From Edaphobacter sp. (GTDB taxonomy: Bacteria; Acidobacteriota; Terriglobia; Terriglobales; Acidobacteriaceae), in assembly GCA_025462645.1 (NCBI GenBank), contig JAOAPB010000050.1, positions 1 through 39,513 on the forward strand: a stretch of DNA of 39,513 nt. Reading direction: 5' to 3'. Within the stretch, counting starts at the first letter, position 1. Every line of letters starts with the position of its first letter. Of this stretch, positions 1 to 10,100 are shown in pieces. The notes under the pieces were generated by a model that saw only the letters and a program-made list of their open reading frames with translations, ran no database searches and was not told the DNA's origin. Both the position numbers and the translations under genes were made by a program.

Positions 1-204
1 TAGTTTTACTCAATCGGCTATACTTAATACAGAGTCAGAAAAGCCCCGGCCAACCCCCGGGGCTTCTCTCTTTAAACCAATAAACCTTTTAGAAAGACGA
101 CTTTAGCCGTAACCACTTTAGAATGACGAATTTGCAATGATAGATTGGGCTAAGTCTCTGAGTTCATATGACTTGCAGTCAAAGTACCCCCCGGGGGGAG
201 GGGG
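1..204 (-). repeat. Intergenic repeat, copy 1 (inverted relative to 10718-10921)
   Basis: Read on the minus strand, this stretch aligns end to end with 10718-10921 on the plus strand, with most bases identical by eye. The order is the same in both: a C6G6 palindrome (here 187-198), a diverged middle, two 30-nt units (here 107-136 and 77-106), a hairpin (41-65) and a nearly invariant tail (1-38). The match runs to base 1, so the element may extend beyond the window. It lies just downstream of pyrD in the same orientation as that gene, as copy 2 does for its own upstream gene. No ORF or transposase is visible in it. Confidence 0.9.
39..65 (-). terminator. Hairpin terminator inside repeat copy 1, downstream of pyrD
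   Basis: AAGCCCCGG (41-49) pairs with CCGGGGCTT (57-65) around a 7-nt loop. Read on the minus strand, four T follow at once (39-42 as A on the plus strand). It lies about 190 nt past the pyrD stop and could end the phosphatase-pyrD transcript. Copy 2 conserves the stem and also has a T-run. Confidence 0.65.
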
Positions 205-251
205 ACCTAAGGGTGTCATAAGCGGTTCTAAAACCCCTGAATGCTTTCAGC

Positions 252-1175
252 TTAGAGGAGTGCCGATCCTGTGAGCGAGGTGACGTGGGCGATGTTGTGG
301 CTGGAACACCAGCGTTTGAGGCCGTTGGCTATGTTTTCCACAGCTCGGGGATCGGCGTAGCTGGCCGTGCCTACCTGAACGGCGGTGGCGCCGGCCATCA
401 TGTACTCCACTGCGTCTTCGGCTCGGACGATGCCGCCCATGCCGACAACTGGGATGCTGACAGCCTTTGACGCCTCGTGCACCATGCGTACGGCGATGGG
501 CTTGATAGCCGGGCCGGAGAGGCCTCCGGTGACGTTGGCGATGCGGGGCTTCCCGGTTTCGATGTCGATGGCGAGCGAGACGAAGGTGTTGACGAGCGAG
601 ACAGCGTCGGCTCCGGCGTCGGCGGCTACCTTTGCCATCTGCGCGATGCTGGTGACGTTTGGGGAGAGCTTGACCATCAGGGGCCGCTGCGAGGCTTGCT
701 TGCAGCGCGAGACGAGTTCGTTGAGGAGTTCAGGGTCGGTGCCGAAGACCATGCCGCCGTGGCTGGTGTTGGGGCAGCTGGCGTTGAGCTCGTACATGGC
801 GATGCCGGGGGCGTCGTTCAGGGCGTGGATGACCTCGAGGCAGTCCTCGATGGTGAAGCCGAAGACGTTGGCGATGACGACGACGTCCTTCATGCGCTGG
901 AGCTTGGGCAGCTTCTCCGCGATGAAGGGGTGAACACCCATATTCTGGAGGCCGATGGCGTTGATCATGCCGGCGGGGGTCTCAATGATGCGCGGAGTGG
1001 GATTGCCGGCCATCGGCTCGCGCGAGAGGCCCTTGGTGACGAAGGCTCCTATGCGATTAATCGAGACGATGTCCTCGAACTCGATGCCGTAGCCGAAGGT
1101 TCCGCTGGCGGCGATCACGGGTGAGCACAGCTCTACGCCCGCAATGGTCACGCGCATATCGGGTCCTTTGCTCAT
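252..1175 (-). CDS. pyrD: Dihydroorotate dehydrogenase, class 1 (PyrD)
   Basis: The 307-residue protein oxidises dihydroorotate to orotate in pyrimidine synthesis, as a soluble FMN enzyme. Near the N-terminus it has PVIAASGTFGYG. NASCPN places the class 1 catalytic base at Cys134, and GMGGIVRAEDAVEYMMAG with GTASYADP forms the FMN-phosphate site near the C-terminus. Length and motifs fit class 1B, which normally works with the electron-transfer subunit PyrK; no pyrK is in the window. The ATG overlaps the stop of the upstream phosphatase gene by four bases (ATGA), supporting this start and translational coupling. A second Met at residue 7 is a possible alternative start. Confidence 0.95.
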   Translation of the reverse strand: MSKGPDMRVTIAGVELCSPVIAASGTFGYGIEFEDIVSINRIGAFVTKGLSREPMAGNPTPRIIETPAGMINAIGLQNMGVHPFIAEKLPKLQRMKDVVVIANVFGFTIEDCLEVIHALNDAPGIAMYELNASCPNTSHGGMVFGTDPELLNELVSRCKQASQRPLMVKLSPNVTSIAQMAKVAADAGADAVSLVNTFVSLAIDIETGKPRIANVTGGLSGPAIKPIAVRMVHEASKAVSIPVVGMGGIVRAEDAVEYMMAGATAVQVGTASYADPRAVENIANGLKRWCSSHNIAHVTSLTGSALL

Positions 1176-2842
1176 TGGCCAGCCGCCTTTTGGTGGGTTC
1201 GCTCGGATACTGCAACAGGCTCGGGGCGGATTGCCTGTGTCAGTACATGCCCTACAGCAGCCGATGGCTGGTTGACCCGCAGCATAGAGGCGAAGGTAGC
1301 GGCCAGGTCTACGGGGGCAACGCGGTCGTGGTAGATTCCCGGCACGAATCCGGAGCCGAAGAAGGCAAGCGGGACGTGGCGATCGTAGGAGTATGAGGTG
1401 AAGTGCGTGGTCCCGTGGCCGGCGGCCATCTCATACATCCCAGGGGACAACATGACGTACCATCCGCCGTTGGGCGAGTAGCTGTGCAGGATAAGCTTGC
1501 CCTCTTCGGTATCGGGGACCTGACTAGCTGCCATCTGCAGGCGCGTGTAGACGTGGCGGAGAAGGGGGCGAGGGGGCAGACGGGTCTGGCTGATACCCGC
1601 AGGCTCCGGGGGCAGCGTTGCCTCGAGAGCCTCTGGCAACATGTCGGCTACCGCTTGCTCGGCCTCCGCTTCCGTCACCTTCGTCTGCGCGAAGGCTCTG
1701 GGATCGATCTCAAGGTAGGGCAGCTCGCTGGGGAAGAGATAGCTCTTCTGCTTCCCTGGGGAGAAGCGCTTGTTCAATCTTGTGTCTAGCTCCGCGATCA
1801 AGTTCTTTACGTCGAAGACGACAGCGGGCATGCCGAGCTTTGCACCGACTGCCGGCAGCGGCGCGACACCATGATCGCCGGTCACCGCCACCCAGACATT
1901 GCCCATACCTCCGTCGACGTGCTTATCCAGCCAGGTGAAGAACCCGTTGAGATCAACGTCGATGGCGTCGATCATGGCGCGCTGCTCCGGAGCATCGGGC
2001 CCGATGGCGTGGCCGAGGATATCGGTCGACGAAATGCTGATGGTCAGGACATCGGTGACATCGTGGCGACCCATCTGTTCGCCCGCTACCAACGACTTCG
2101 CGAAGTCGAGCAGGTAGGAGACGGAGGCGGGAGACTTGCCCACCTCATCGTAGAAGTGACCCGGTTTGACATTGGCCTCATGGAGCGCCTGATCACGGCG
2201 GTCGCTGTTGTTGAAGGCCTCCGCCCATGCGGGCAACTGCGCGCTCCAGTAGGTGGAGGTGACGAATCTTCCGCTGGTGTGGTCGAGCCAGAAGGCACCG
2301 TTGGAGGCGTGACCGGAGGTCAGGATGGCGGCGCGATCCTTCATGGAGATGCCAAAAAGCTTCGACTGACCACGGCTAGCCAGAACCACCTCGTCGCCTA
2401 TCGTAGAGGCGAGCTGATTGCGTGGCGATGCGCCGACGTCTTTGGAGTCAGGGTCGCCTACGATGGCGTAGCGCTCGTCCTCGACCGAGCTGACGGGATG
2501 GGTCGTCGAACGCTTCAGATCCCACCACTCGTTGAGCGAGATGCCGTGGCCGTTGGTGTAGGCTCCGGTGCCGACGGTGGAGTGGCCGGGGGCAGTCATG
2601 GTGTTGGCGTAGTCGTAGTAGCAATCGGTGAAGTAGGCCCCACGCTTGAGGAAGAGGTTGAAGCCATTCGCCGTCTTGAAGTCGTCGCGGTAACGATCGA
2701 GGTAGTCGCCACGGAACTGGTCGATGACAAGAACGACGACAAGCTTAGGCTTGGCGTGGTAGGCATCAGCGTGAAGAGAACAGGGCGCACCTGTAATGAG
2801 AAGGCCGGCGAGGGCGGTCGCGAGAACGTTTGAAAGACGCAT
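1172..2842 (-). CDS. Secreted PafA-like alkaline phosphatase / phosphodiesterase
   Basis: The 556-residue protein belongs to the alkaline phosphatase superfamily (type I phosphodiesterase/nucleotide pyrophosphatase, PafA-like). A signal peptide covers about residues 1-25 (cleavage near LHA/DAYHA), placing it in the periplasm or outside. The metal site begins with VLVIDQFRGDYL (Asp41). NTMTAPGHSTVGTG carries the likely nucleophile Thr83. Further metal ligands are in VTGDHGVAPLP and GHGTTHFTS. The family releases phosphate from monoesters or diesters using two Zn ions; the substrate cannot be read from sequence. It is the first gene of a pair with pyrD, with a 4-nt overlap. Its start lies about 290 nt from the divergent serS, and the gap between them should hold promoters for both. 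Confidence 0.88.
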   Translation of the reverse strand: MRLSNVLATALAGLLITGAPCSLHADAYHAKPKLVVVLVIDQFRGDYLDRYRDDFKTANGFNLFLKRGAYFTDCYYDYANTMTAPGHSTVGTGAYTNGHGISLNEWWDLKRSTTHPVSSVEDERYAIVGDPDSKDVGASPRNQLASTIGDEVVLASRGQSKLFGISMKDRAAILTSGHASNGAFWLDHTSGRFVTSTYWSAQLPAWAEAFNNSDRRDQALHEANVKPGHFYDEVGKSPASVSYLLDFAKSLVAGEQMGRHDVTDVLTISISSTDILGHAIGPDAPEQRAMIDAIDVDLNGFFTWLDKHVDGGMGNVWVAVTGDHGVAPLPAVGAKLGMPAVVFDVKNLIAELDTRLNKRFSPGKQKSYLFPSELPYLEIDPRAFAQTKVTEAEAEQAVADMLPEALEATLPPEPAGISQTRLPPRPLLRHVYTRLQMAASQVPDTEEGKLILHSYSPNGGWYVMLSPGMYEMAAGHGTTHFTSYSYDRHVPLAFFGSGFVPGIYHDRVAPVDLAATFASMLRVNQPSAAVGHVLTQAIRPEPVAVSERTHQKAAGQ

Positions 2843-3132
2843 GTATAGAAATAATAGACTTTGCAGAAGTGTGAATCGACCACGGACAAAACAGAGTGAA
2901 GAAAGATTGTTCTATCCGTACTTGCGTTGTTGATTGCATCGTCTACTGCGCTGATCGCTGATTTGCGAAAGGCCTCGATGAGGACACGGCCTATGCGGGC
3001 GGAGGGGCCTTGACACCGAGGCGGGCGACGACACACTTTCGCATCGAGTCAGGGTATCGAGAGTATGTTGAGGGAGTGTTGCAGGTGCCTCGTGTTGGCC
3101 CCGGTTCACCGTAAGACGCTAAAATGTTTGTA

Positions 3133-4467
3133 ATGATCGATCTGGCGTTTGTACGGGCGAACCTGCCCCTTGTAGAGGAAAAGCTGCGCATGCGGGGCAT
3201 GGACCCCGAGGCTGCGCTGGGTAACTTCGCAACCGTGGACCGCGAGCGCCGGGACGCCATTACCCAGGTAGAGACGCTGAAGGCCCAGCGAAACAAGCTG
3301 ACTGAAGAGATCGCAAAGCTGCGTCGCGAGGGGGGCGATGCCTCAGCGCTGACGGAACAGACCCGGACGCTGAAGGCGGAGGTCGACTCTCTGGAGGCTA
3401 CGGCCGCCGCGGCTGACGAGCGCCTGCGGGAGCTGATGCAGACGTTGCCCAATCTGCCGCAGGACAGTGTGCCGGTAGGCAAGAGTGAGCACGATAATCG
3501 CGAGGAGAAGGTTTGGGGCGAAAAGCCGGAGTTCAACTTCCCTGCCAAGCCGCACTGGGAGTTGGGCGAGGCATTGGGGATTCTGGACTTCAACCGCGCG
3601 GCGAAGATCTCGGGGTCGAGATTCGTCGTCCACTTCGGTCAGGGGGCACGATTGGAACGAGCGCTAGCCAACTTCATGCTGGACCTGCACACCGGCGAGC
3701 ATCACTACACCGAGGTGCTGCCGCCGTACATGGTCAATTCGAAGTCGCTCTTCGGGACAGGGCAGCTGCCAAAGTTTGCCGAGGACCTCTTCCACTGCGA
3801 CGATAAGGGTCCGTATCAGCCTGGCGTTTACCAGGAGAACGACCATTGGCTAATTCCGACCGCAGAGGTACCTGTCACCAATCTCTTCCGTGACGAGATT
3901 CTCGAAGAGAACCAGCTGCCTACGTCCTTCTGTGCCTACACGCCCTGCTTCCGCTCTGAGGCCGGTTCGTATGGCAAGGACGTACGAGGCATGATCCGGC
4001 AGCACCAGTTCCAGAAGGTCGAACTGGTGAAGTTCGTCAGGCCGGAGGACTCAGAGGCCGAGCACGAGAGGCTGACTCGCCACGCCGAGACGGTGCTCGA
4101 ACGGCTGGGACTGCCCTACCGCCGGATACTGCTCTGCACGGGCGATATGGGCTTCGCCTCCGCCAAGACCTACGATCTGGAGGTCTGGCTGCCGGGGCAG
4201 GAGCTGTATCGCGAGATCTCCTCGTGCTCGAACTTCGAGGCGTTTCAGGCGCGGCGGGCGAATATCCGCTACCGTCCTGCCGGAGCGAAGAAGAGCGAGT
4301 TTCTGCATACGCTCAACGGCAGCGGGCTTGCCGTGGGTCGTACTTATCTCGCTGTGCTCGAAAACTACCAACAGGCCGATGGAAGCATCCGAATACCTGA
4401 TGTGCTGGTCCCGTATATGAACGGCGATACCGTCATCGGCAAGCATTTGCAGGCGGGCAGGAGCTGA
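3133..4467 (+). CDS. serS: Seryl-tRNA synthetase
   Basis: Cytoplasmic class II aminoacyl-tRNA synthetase that charges tRNA-Ser. The N-terminal arm is a long coiled coil (about residues 25-100, rich in Arg, Glu, Lys and Leu). The catalytic domain follows, with motif 2 around FRSEAGSYGKDVRG and motif 3 around LNGSGLAVGRTY. At 444 residues it has the usual length. The frame is open from an ATG at 3124, but the family begins MID-L, so I chose the ATG at 3133. No clear Shine-Dalgarno favours either. The next gene starts 2 nt after the stop, so the two are probably cotranscribed. Confidence 0.96.
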   Translation: MIDLAFVRANLPLVEEKLRMRGMDPEAALGNFATVDRERRDAITQVETLKAQRNKLTEEIAKLRREGGDASALTEQTRTLKAEVDSLEATAAAADERLRELMQTLPNLPQDSVPVGKSEHDNREEKVWGEKPEFNFPAKPHWELGEALGILDFNRAAKISGSRFVVHFGQGARLERALANFMLDLHTGEHHYTEVLPPYMVNSKSLFGTGQLPKFAEDLFHCDDKGPYQPGVYQENDHWLIPTAEVPVTNLFRDEILEENQLPTSFCAYTPCFRSEAGSYGKDVRGMIRQHQFQKVELVKFVRPEDSEAEHERLTRHAETVLERLGLPYRRILLCTGDMGFASAKTYDLEVWLPGQELYREISSCSNFEAFQARRANIRYRPAGAKKSEFLHTLNGSGLAVGRTYLAVLENYQQADGSIRIPDVLVPYMNGDTVIGKHLQAGRS

Positions 4468-4469
4468 AC

Positions 4470-4850
4470 ATGGGAAGACTGATCAAAAGCTACTTCTGGT
4501 GGACCTATGAGCGCGGCAGCTTCCATTACGACGTCATGGTGACGCTGATCCTGCTCTTCATGTTTCTTGCCCCACGGTTGATCGACTTCAAAGACAAGCC
4601 GGTAGAGACGGTCGCGCTGCATGCCAGCGAAGTACTGGTGAAAGAGGCCGGAAGCACGGAGGAGAGCAGCCGCTTCCTGTACCAGATTCGCGCCGATGAT
4701 ATGGGCGGAGCGACGACGGACGGCGAGCGGCGTGCAGCCATTCTCCGAGTGATCGAACCTATCTCCGGCGAGGTGACGCTGGAACGCTACGAACCCGTCT
4801 ACGACGCACAAGGCAAGGTAATCGCCTATGATGCGTGGATTCTTCGCTAA
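4470..4850 (+). CDS. Small single-pass membrane protein, unknown function
   Basis: A 126-residue protein I do not recognise. One hydrophobic segment at about residues 22-37 (VMVTLILLFMFLAPRL) follows an N-terminus with basic and aromatic residues (RLIKSYFWWTYERG). The remainder, about 85 residues, is soluble and mixed alpha/beta in character. It starts 2 nt after serS, and its stop is followed at once by the lolA-like gene, so serS, this gene and lolA look like one operon. A role in the envelope alongside the LolA-like protein is a guess from position only. Confidence 0.8.
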   Translation: MGRLIKSYFWWTYERGSFHYDVMVTLILLFMFLAPRLIDFKDKPVETVALHASEVLVKEAGSTEESSRFLYQIRADDMGGATTDGERRAAILRVIEPISGEVTLERYEPVYDAQGKVIAYDAWILR

Positions 4851-4897
4851 TGCTGAAACCTGAGCTGAAGTCTCGAACTGCAGGGAGAATTTCTACT

Positions 4898-5614
4898 ATG
4901 CCGATTGTCCGCCATATTGCCACCTCGCTCCTCTTCCCCGCTCTCGTTCTCGGCACTACGCTCGGATCGGCGGCAGCCCAGCCCAAACCTGGCAATCTGG
5001 ACATTGTGCTACGCCAGATGGACGAGGCGAGCACCAAGTTCAAGTCGGCGCAGGCGGACTTTCAACGGGACATCTATGAACGCGTTGTGAGACAGACGAC
5101 GACGCAGACGGGAACCATCTATTTCCTGCGCGACGGAGCCCTTACCCAGATGGGAGCAAAGTTTTTTCCGCCGTATGCCAAGACGATCGAATATAGAAGG
5201 GGTACGCTCAGCATCTTCGACCCAACCTCCAACCACTTGACCCTCCTGTCTGCCGGGAACAAACAAGCCCAATATGAGAGTTTTCTGACGCTTGGTTTTG
5301 GCGGCAGCGGGCGCGATCTCGCAAAGGCGTGGACCATCTCGGACCTGGGAGCCGAGCAGATGAGCGATGGCGATAAGACAGTAGCCACGGAAAAACTGGA
5401 TCTGTTCGCGAAAGACCCAAACGCCCGCAACATGTTCACCCACATCGTAATCTGGGTCGATCCGCAGCGCGGCATCTCGTTGAAGCAGCAGTTCTTTACA
5501 CCCTCAGAAGATCAGACAACGGCGGTCTATACGCACATTCGCTACAACGAAAAGGTCGATACCAAGCCTTTCGCGATCAAGACAGACAAGAATACTTCGA
5601 TCGACCATCGTTAG
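4898..5614 (+). CDS. LolA-like outer-membrane lipoprotein carrier protein
   Basis: The 238-residue protein has a signal peptide (about residues 1-27, ending GSAAA/QPK). A LolA-type beta-sheet domain follows, typified by VLRQMDEASTKFKSAQADF and GTIYFLRDGALTQMGAKF. LolA proteins bind lipoprotein acyl chains in the periplasm and pass them to the outer membrane; more distant relatives carry other lipids, so the exact cargo is open. The start is set at the ATG at 4898 because AGGGAG (4882-4887) lies 10 nt upstream and the signal peptide begins there. An ATG at 4850 overlapping the previous stop (TAATG) would add 16 residues. The 3' end overlaps the convergent glycosyltransferase gene by 38 nt. Confidence 0.82.
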   Translation: MPIVRHIATSLLFPALVLGTTLGSAAAQPKPGNLDIVLRQMDEASTKFKSAQADFQRDIYERVVRQTTTQTGTIYFLRDGALTQMGAKFFPPYAKTIEYRRGTLSIFDPTSNHLTLLSAGNKQAQYESFLTLGFGGSGRDLAKAWTISDLGAEQMSDGDKTVATEKLDLFAKDPNARNMFTHIVIWVDPQRGISLKQQFFTPSEDQTTAVYTHIRYNEKVDTKPFAIKTDKNTSIDHR

Positions 5615-7013
5615 ACTGGCCGTCACCGGAGCGTGAAAACACGGCCCCCGCCCACACCAGGATCACTGGGAATAACTCCAGGGTGTACCGTGGCTCCGAG
5701 TTGTCGAGCGTCAGCAGCAAAGCGCAGCGTAGAACGACAAACCCAATCATCGACCACGCCAACGCAGGGTTTGCGGCCCAGCCATGGCGTCGCCAGCACC
5801 ACAGTCCAACGCCTCCCAACACGAAATAGACCAGATTGAGAGTGGCGTAAGCAGCCGCGAACACAGTCTGACCGCGATGCTTGTCTCCCCTCCACCACTC
5901 GAGGGCTACGGGAAACATCTCTGTGCGCGGACGAAGAGCCATATTCACGAGACGAGCCACCGGCAGGGCAACATAGTAACGCAGAGGATCGGCATCGATG
6001 CGTTCCTTGGCTAGGGCAGCGAAGCGGGCATCGAAGGCGGAGGTTGCGTTATCGGTCTCGTTGTACTCCTCCAGGAGCGCGGCCGTGCGGGCGTACTGGT
6101 CGTCGGAGTCGAAGGCGCGAGGAGGCAGATCACCGATCTCCACCGCGGCGACGTCGTAGTTCCAATAGACCTCCTCGGTCGAGGTGAAGTCGATGGCCCA
6201 GGTTCGATACCAGCGCTGGAAGCCATGCGGAACCGCCTCTCCCGGATCGGTCGCATAGCGCGGTGCGAGAGGCTGAACGACATGGAAGGTGCGCCAGTTC
6301 CGCACTGTCCAGGGCACCAACGGAAGCACAATGCACACGATGGCGAGGATGACCGGATAGACGAGCCGCAACAACCCTCGTTCCGGTTGCCGGTTAGGTG
6401 AGTGAAGGACCATCCAGAGCATCGTCGGAACGATGGCAGCGGCAAGCAGGCCCTGCTCCGGTCGCAGCAGTACCGCGTAAGCCATTGCGGCCGAGATGCC
6501 ATATAGCCAGGAGTTGAACCCGAGCCCTGCTGCCCGCCAGCGTTCCAGGCTGTAGAAGGCAACTGCCATGCAGGCAAGGCTCAGGGTTTCGGTGAGGGGC
6601 GCGGAGACGTAGCTCGCCGTAAATGGACACAGCGCCGCCAGCCAGAGCGTCGCCAGCGCCGCGCGTCGACCGAACAACCGGCCGGCCAGCGCGCTCAAAA
6701 GCAGGCAGGTTAGTAGGTCAATGACGCCCTGAACACACATCACGGCGGGATAGTGGTCGGCTCCGAAGAGTCGGAAACAAGTCGCCAGAAAGAGCGGATA
6801 GCCAGGCAGTCGGATCAGGGTTGGCACAGGCCCCGCGGCCGTTTGAGAGAAGCCGTAGACGCCATGCTCCATCCAGTTTTTGGCTATGTCGCCGTAAATT
6901 AACGTATCGCCGGCGATGCGCGCCACATGGGTGATGAACCAGAGCCGCAGGGCAAGCCCAAGGGCCAGCGCCAGCGCCACATACATCTCCCTCTGGAGTC
7001 GTCTTCTGGTCAT
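5577..7013 (-). CDS. GT39/ArnT-like membrane glycosyltransferase
   Basis: A 478-residue polytopic membrane protein of the dolichyl-phosphate-mannose mannosyltransferase superfamily (PMT_2/ArnT-like). The first membrane helix (about residues 10-30) is followed by a periplasmic loop with AGDTLIYGDIAKNWMEHG, where the family carries its acidic catalytic residues. RLPGYPLFLATCFRLFG comes next, then many hydrophobic helices. A hydrophilic periplasmic region lies at about residues 250-340, and the last helices end near residue 460. Such enzymes move a sugar from a polyprenyl-phosphate carrier to lipid, glycan or protein outside the inner membrane; donor and acceptor are unknown. It is divergent from the tri-domain polysaccharide gene (113 nt between starts), which suggests a shared envelope-glycan role. 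Confidence 0.82.
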   Translation of the reverse strand: MTRRRLQREMYVALALALGLALRLWFITHVARIAGDTLIYGDIAKNWMEHGVYGFSQTAAGPVPTLIRLPGYPLFLATCFRLFGADHYPAVMCVQGVIDLLTCLLLSALAGRLFGRRAALATLWLAALCPFTASYVSAPLTETLSLACMAVAFYSLERWRAAGLGFNSWLYGISAAMAYAVLLRPEQGLLAAAIVPTMLWMVLHSPNRQPERGLLRLVYPVILAIVCIVLPLVPWTVRNWRTFHVVQPLAPRYATDPGEAVPHGFQRWYRTWAIDFTSTEEVYWNYDVAAVEIGDLPPRAFDSDDQYARTAALLEEYNETDNATSAFDARFAALAKERIDADPLRYYVALPVARLVNMALRPRTEMFPVALEWWRGDKHRGQTVFAAAYATLNLVYFVLGGVGLWCWRRHGWAANPALAWSMIGFVVLRCALLLTLDNSEPRYTLELFPVILVWAGAVFSRSGDGQSNDGRSKYSCLS

Positions 7014-7126
7014 GTATGTGCATCATACTTTGGACGATGCTGTTCTTTACCCTTCACATTGACTCGGTTGAGTCTACTGCATACGATTGAGCTAGGTCGC
7101 ATGCGCACGGTCGCCAAGCTTTCTCG

Positions 7127-10100
7127 ATGAACAAGCCAATCTTCTATGACCCGCAACGCAAGCGCTGGAAGCGACTGCGCCGATTCCTGGACGTGTTAGC
7201 TCTGCTCGGCTTGCTGGTGGGATCGATATTCCTGATCGGCCTGCTCCGCATGAAACCTTTGCCTGAGCTTCTGCTGCAGACTCAGAAGCGCAACTATCGC
7301 ACGTTGGCGAATCAGCAGACATCTGCGTTGAAGCCCGGACAGAAGCTACGCCGGTCAGCCCATCGAAAGACCGATCTGAAGCCCTCGGACGTGCCCCTGA
7401 ACTCCGGTGAAGGTTTGCGTGCGGCGTACTACGTCGAAGATGATCCCGCGAGTTACTCGTCGCTGAAGCAGCACATCAGCCAGGTCGATCTGCTCTTTCC
7501 CGAATGGCTGCATGTCGTGACGCCGGATGGCAGCCTGACCGCTTACACCCTGGACAATCGCCCATTCGCAGTCGTTGATGGGGGCGGTGTCCATACCGTG
7601 GATCGCGAAGACAAGGTTGCCCGGACCATCACAACCAATCACGTCAATACGGAAATCTTCCCCTTAGTGAACAACTACGACCCGGTCAAAGGGATCTTCG
7701 ACCCGTTAGTTGGCAACTTTCTTTCGAATGAGTCCGCGCGCGCGAACTTCGTCAGGCAGATTCACACGTTTCTTGCCGCAAACCCCAACTATCGCGGACT
7801 GTCTTTGGATCTCGAAGAGATTCCGACCAGCGCACAGCCTGGCTTCAAGGAACTGGTCACCGCGCTGTATGACGATTTTCATCCACGCAATCTACGTCTC
7901 TACGTCAATGCCCCGGTGGGCGACGACGACTTCGACCTGAAGTATCTTGCGGACCACTCTGACGGCCTGCTGATGATGAACTACGACGAGCACCAGACCG
8001 AAAGCGAACCGGGGCCAATCGCCTCCCAGGACTGGTTCATCGACAATTTGAAGACTGTTCTGAAGACGGTGCCCAAAGAGAAGGTAATCTGCGCGATCGG
8101 AAGCTATGGGTATGACTGGACTACGAGCCTCCCCGCGCCCGTCAAGAAAGGCAGCAGAAGACCTGCTCCGCCGGTAAAGATGCTCGGAGCGCAAAACATG
8201 TCGACCCAGGAGGCCTGGCAGGCAGCGTCGGACTCCGACTCGCAGATCGACCTCGATGACGACTCTCTGAACGTACACTTCGCCTATGACGATGAGGACG
8301 CTCATATCCGTCACCAGGTCTGGTTCCTCGATGCTGTGACCGTCCTGAATCAGATGAGGGCGGCGCGGGAGCTAGGCATCCAGACCGTTGCCCTTTGGCG
8401 GCTGGGGTCCGAGGACAACTCCCTGTGGAAGATCTGGGACTCTCCGATGCGGTCGGATCCCGTGAAGGAGTTGTCCAAAGTCGAGCCCGGATACGACGTG
8501 GATACCGAAGGCGAGGGCGACATCCTTCGCGTAACGCGCAAGCCGCAGACCGGTGAGCGCACCATCACGATGGATGACGACGACTCGATCCCGGTGGAGC
8601 ATCGCTCGATCACGCAGGAGTCGATGGCCTCGTATCCGCTCTCCTATACGGTGACGCAGTACGGCTACCACCCGCAACAGGTAGCCCTCAGCTTCGACGA
8701 TGGGCCCGATCCAGAGTGGACGCCGCGTATCCTCGACATCCTCAAACGGTATGGTGTGCACGGCACATTCTTCATGATCGGCGAGGTGGCGCAGAACAAT
8801 GTAGGGCTCATGCAACGGGCCTATCGCGAGGGACATGAGATTGGGAACCATACCTTCACCCACCCCGACATCAGCGAAATCTCGACCGGCAGCATGGAGC
8901 TGCAGTTAAACCTTAGCGAGCGCCTGTTCGCTTCCAAACTGGGAGTGCAACCGCTCTACTTCCGCCCACCCTATTCGATCGACCAGGAACCCGACACCAA
9001 CGACCAGGCAGCTCCGGTGGACCATGTCCAGAGCCTCGGATACGTGATCATCGGGAACAAGATCGACACGAACGATTGGGACGAACACCCGCGCAAATCT
9101 CCCAAAGAGATAACCGACAGCGTCTTCAAGCAGATCGGGGACATGGAGACGCATCCGTGGAACAGAGGCTCCGTCATTCTGCTGCACGATGGCGGCGGCG
9201 ACCGGTCCGCCACGATAGCAGCGCTTCCAGTGCTGATCGAGGCTCTACACGCGCGAGGCTACCAGATTGTTCCGGTATCGCAACTGGTGGGAAAGACCCG
9301 AGACCAGGTGATGCCGCCGCTGACACCGCATCAGCGCTGGCAGGCCCACGCCGATTCCATCGCATTCTTCCTCATCAGCTTCTTCAACCACTTCGTGGTG
9401 GGCGTCTTCTTCATCGGCGACATCCTTATGAGCGCGCGCCTCATTATCATCGGCATCTGCGCCATCATCGACCGCCTGCGAACGAGGAAGAACTACGCGA
9501 CACCGGACTACGCCCCCACGATTGCGGTCTTGATTCCGGCGTACAACGAGGAGAAGGTCATCGTGCGGACGATCCGGTCTGTGATGATGTCGACTTATAA
9601 GAACCTTCGCATCATCGTCATCGACGATGGGTCGAAAGACAGAACCTACGACGTCGCCCGCGAGGCCTACCCGGCCGATATCGCCTCCGGCCGGCTGACC
9701 GTGCTGACCAAGCCCAACGCGGGCAAAGCCGAGGCGCTGAACTTCGCCCTCCGGCACTTCGACGAAGAGATCTACGTCGGCATCGATGCCGACACCGTCA
9801 TCGCCCACGACGCGATTGCGCGGCTGGTTCCACACTTTGCGAATCCGAAGATCGGCGCCGTTGCGGGCAACGCCAAAGTCGGCAACCGGGTGAATCTGTG
9901 GACTCGCTGGCAGGCTCTTGAGTACATCACGAGCCAGAACTTCGAACGCCGCGCCCTCGACCTCTTCGATGTTGTCGTCGTCGTTCCCGGCGCAATCGGC
10001 GCGTGGCGCACGACAGCCGTCAAGACGGGCGAGGGGTACCACTCCAACACCGTGGCTGAAGACGCCGACCTGACCATGAACCTGCTGGAGCAGGGCTACT

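Noticed and set aside
77..136. Two 30-nt repeats that could be read as a CRISPR remnant
   Set aside because: The units are adjacent with no spacers, diverged from each other, part of a larger repeat found twice, and no cas gene is present.
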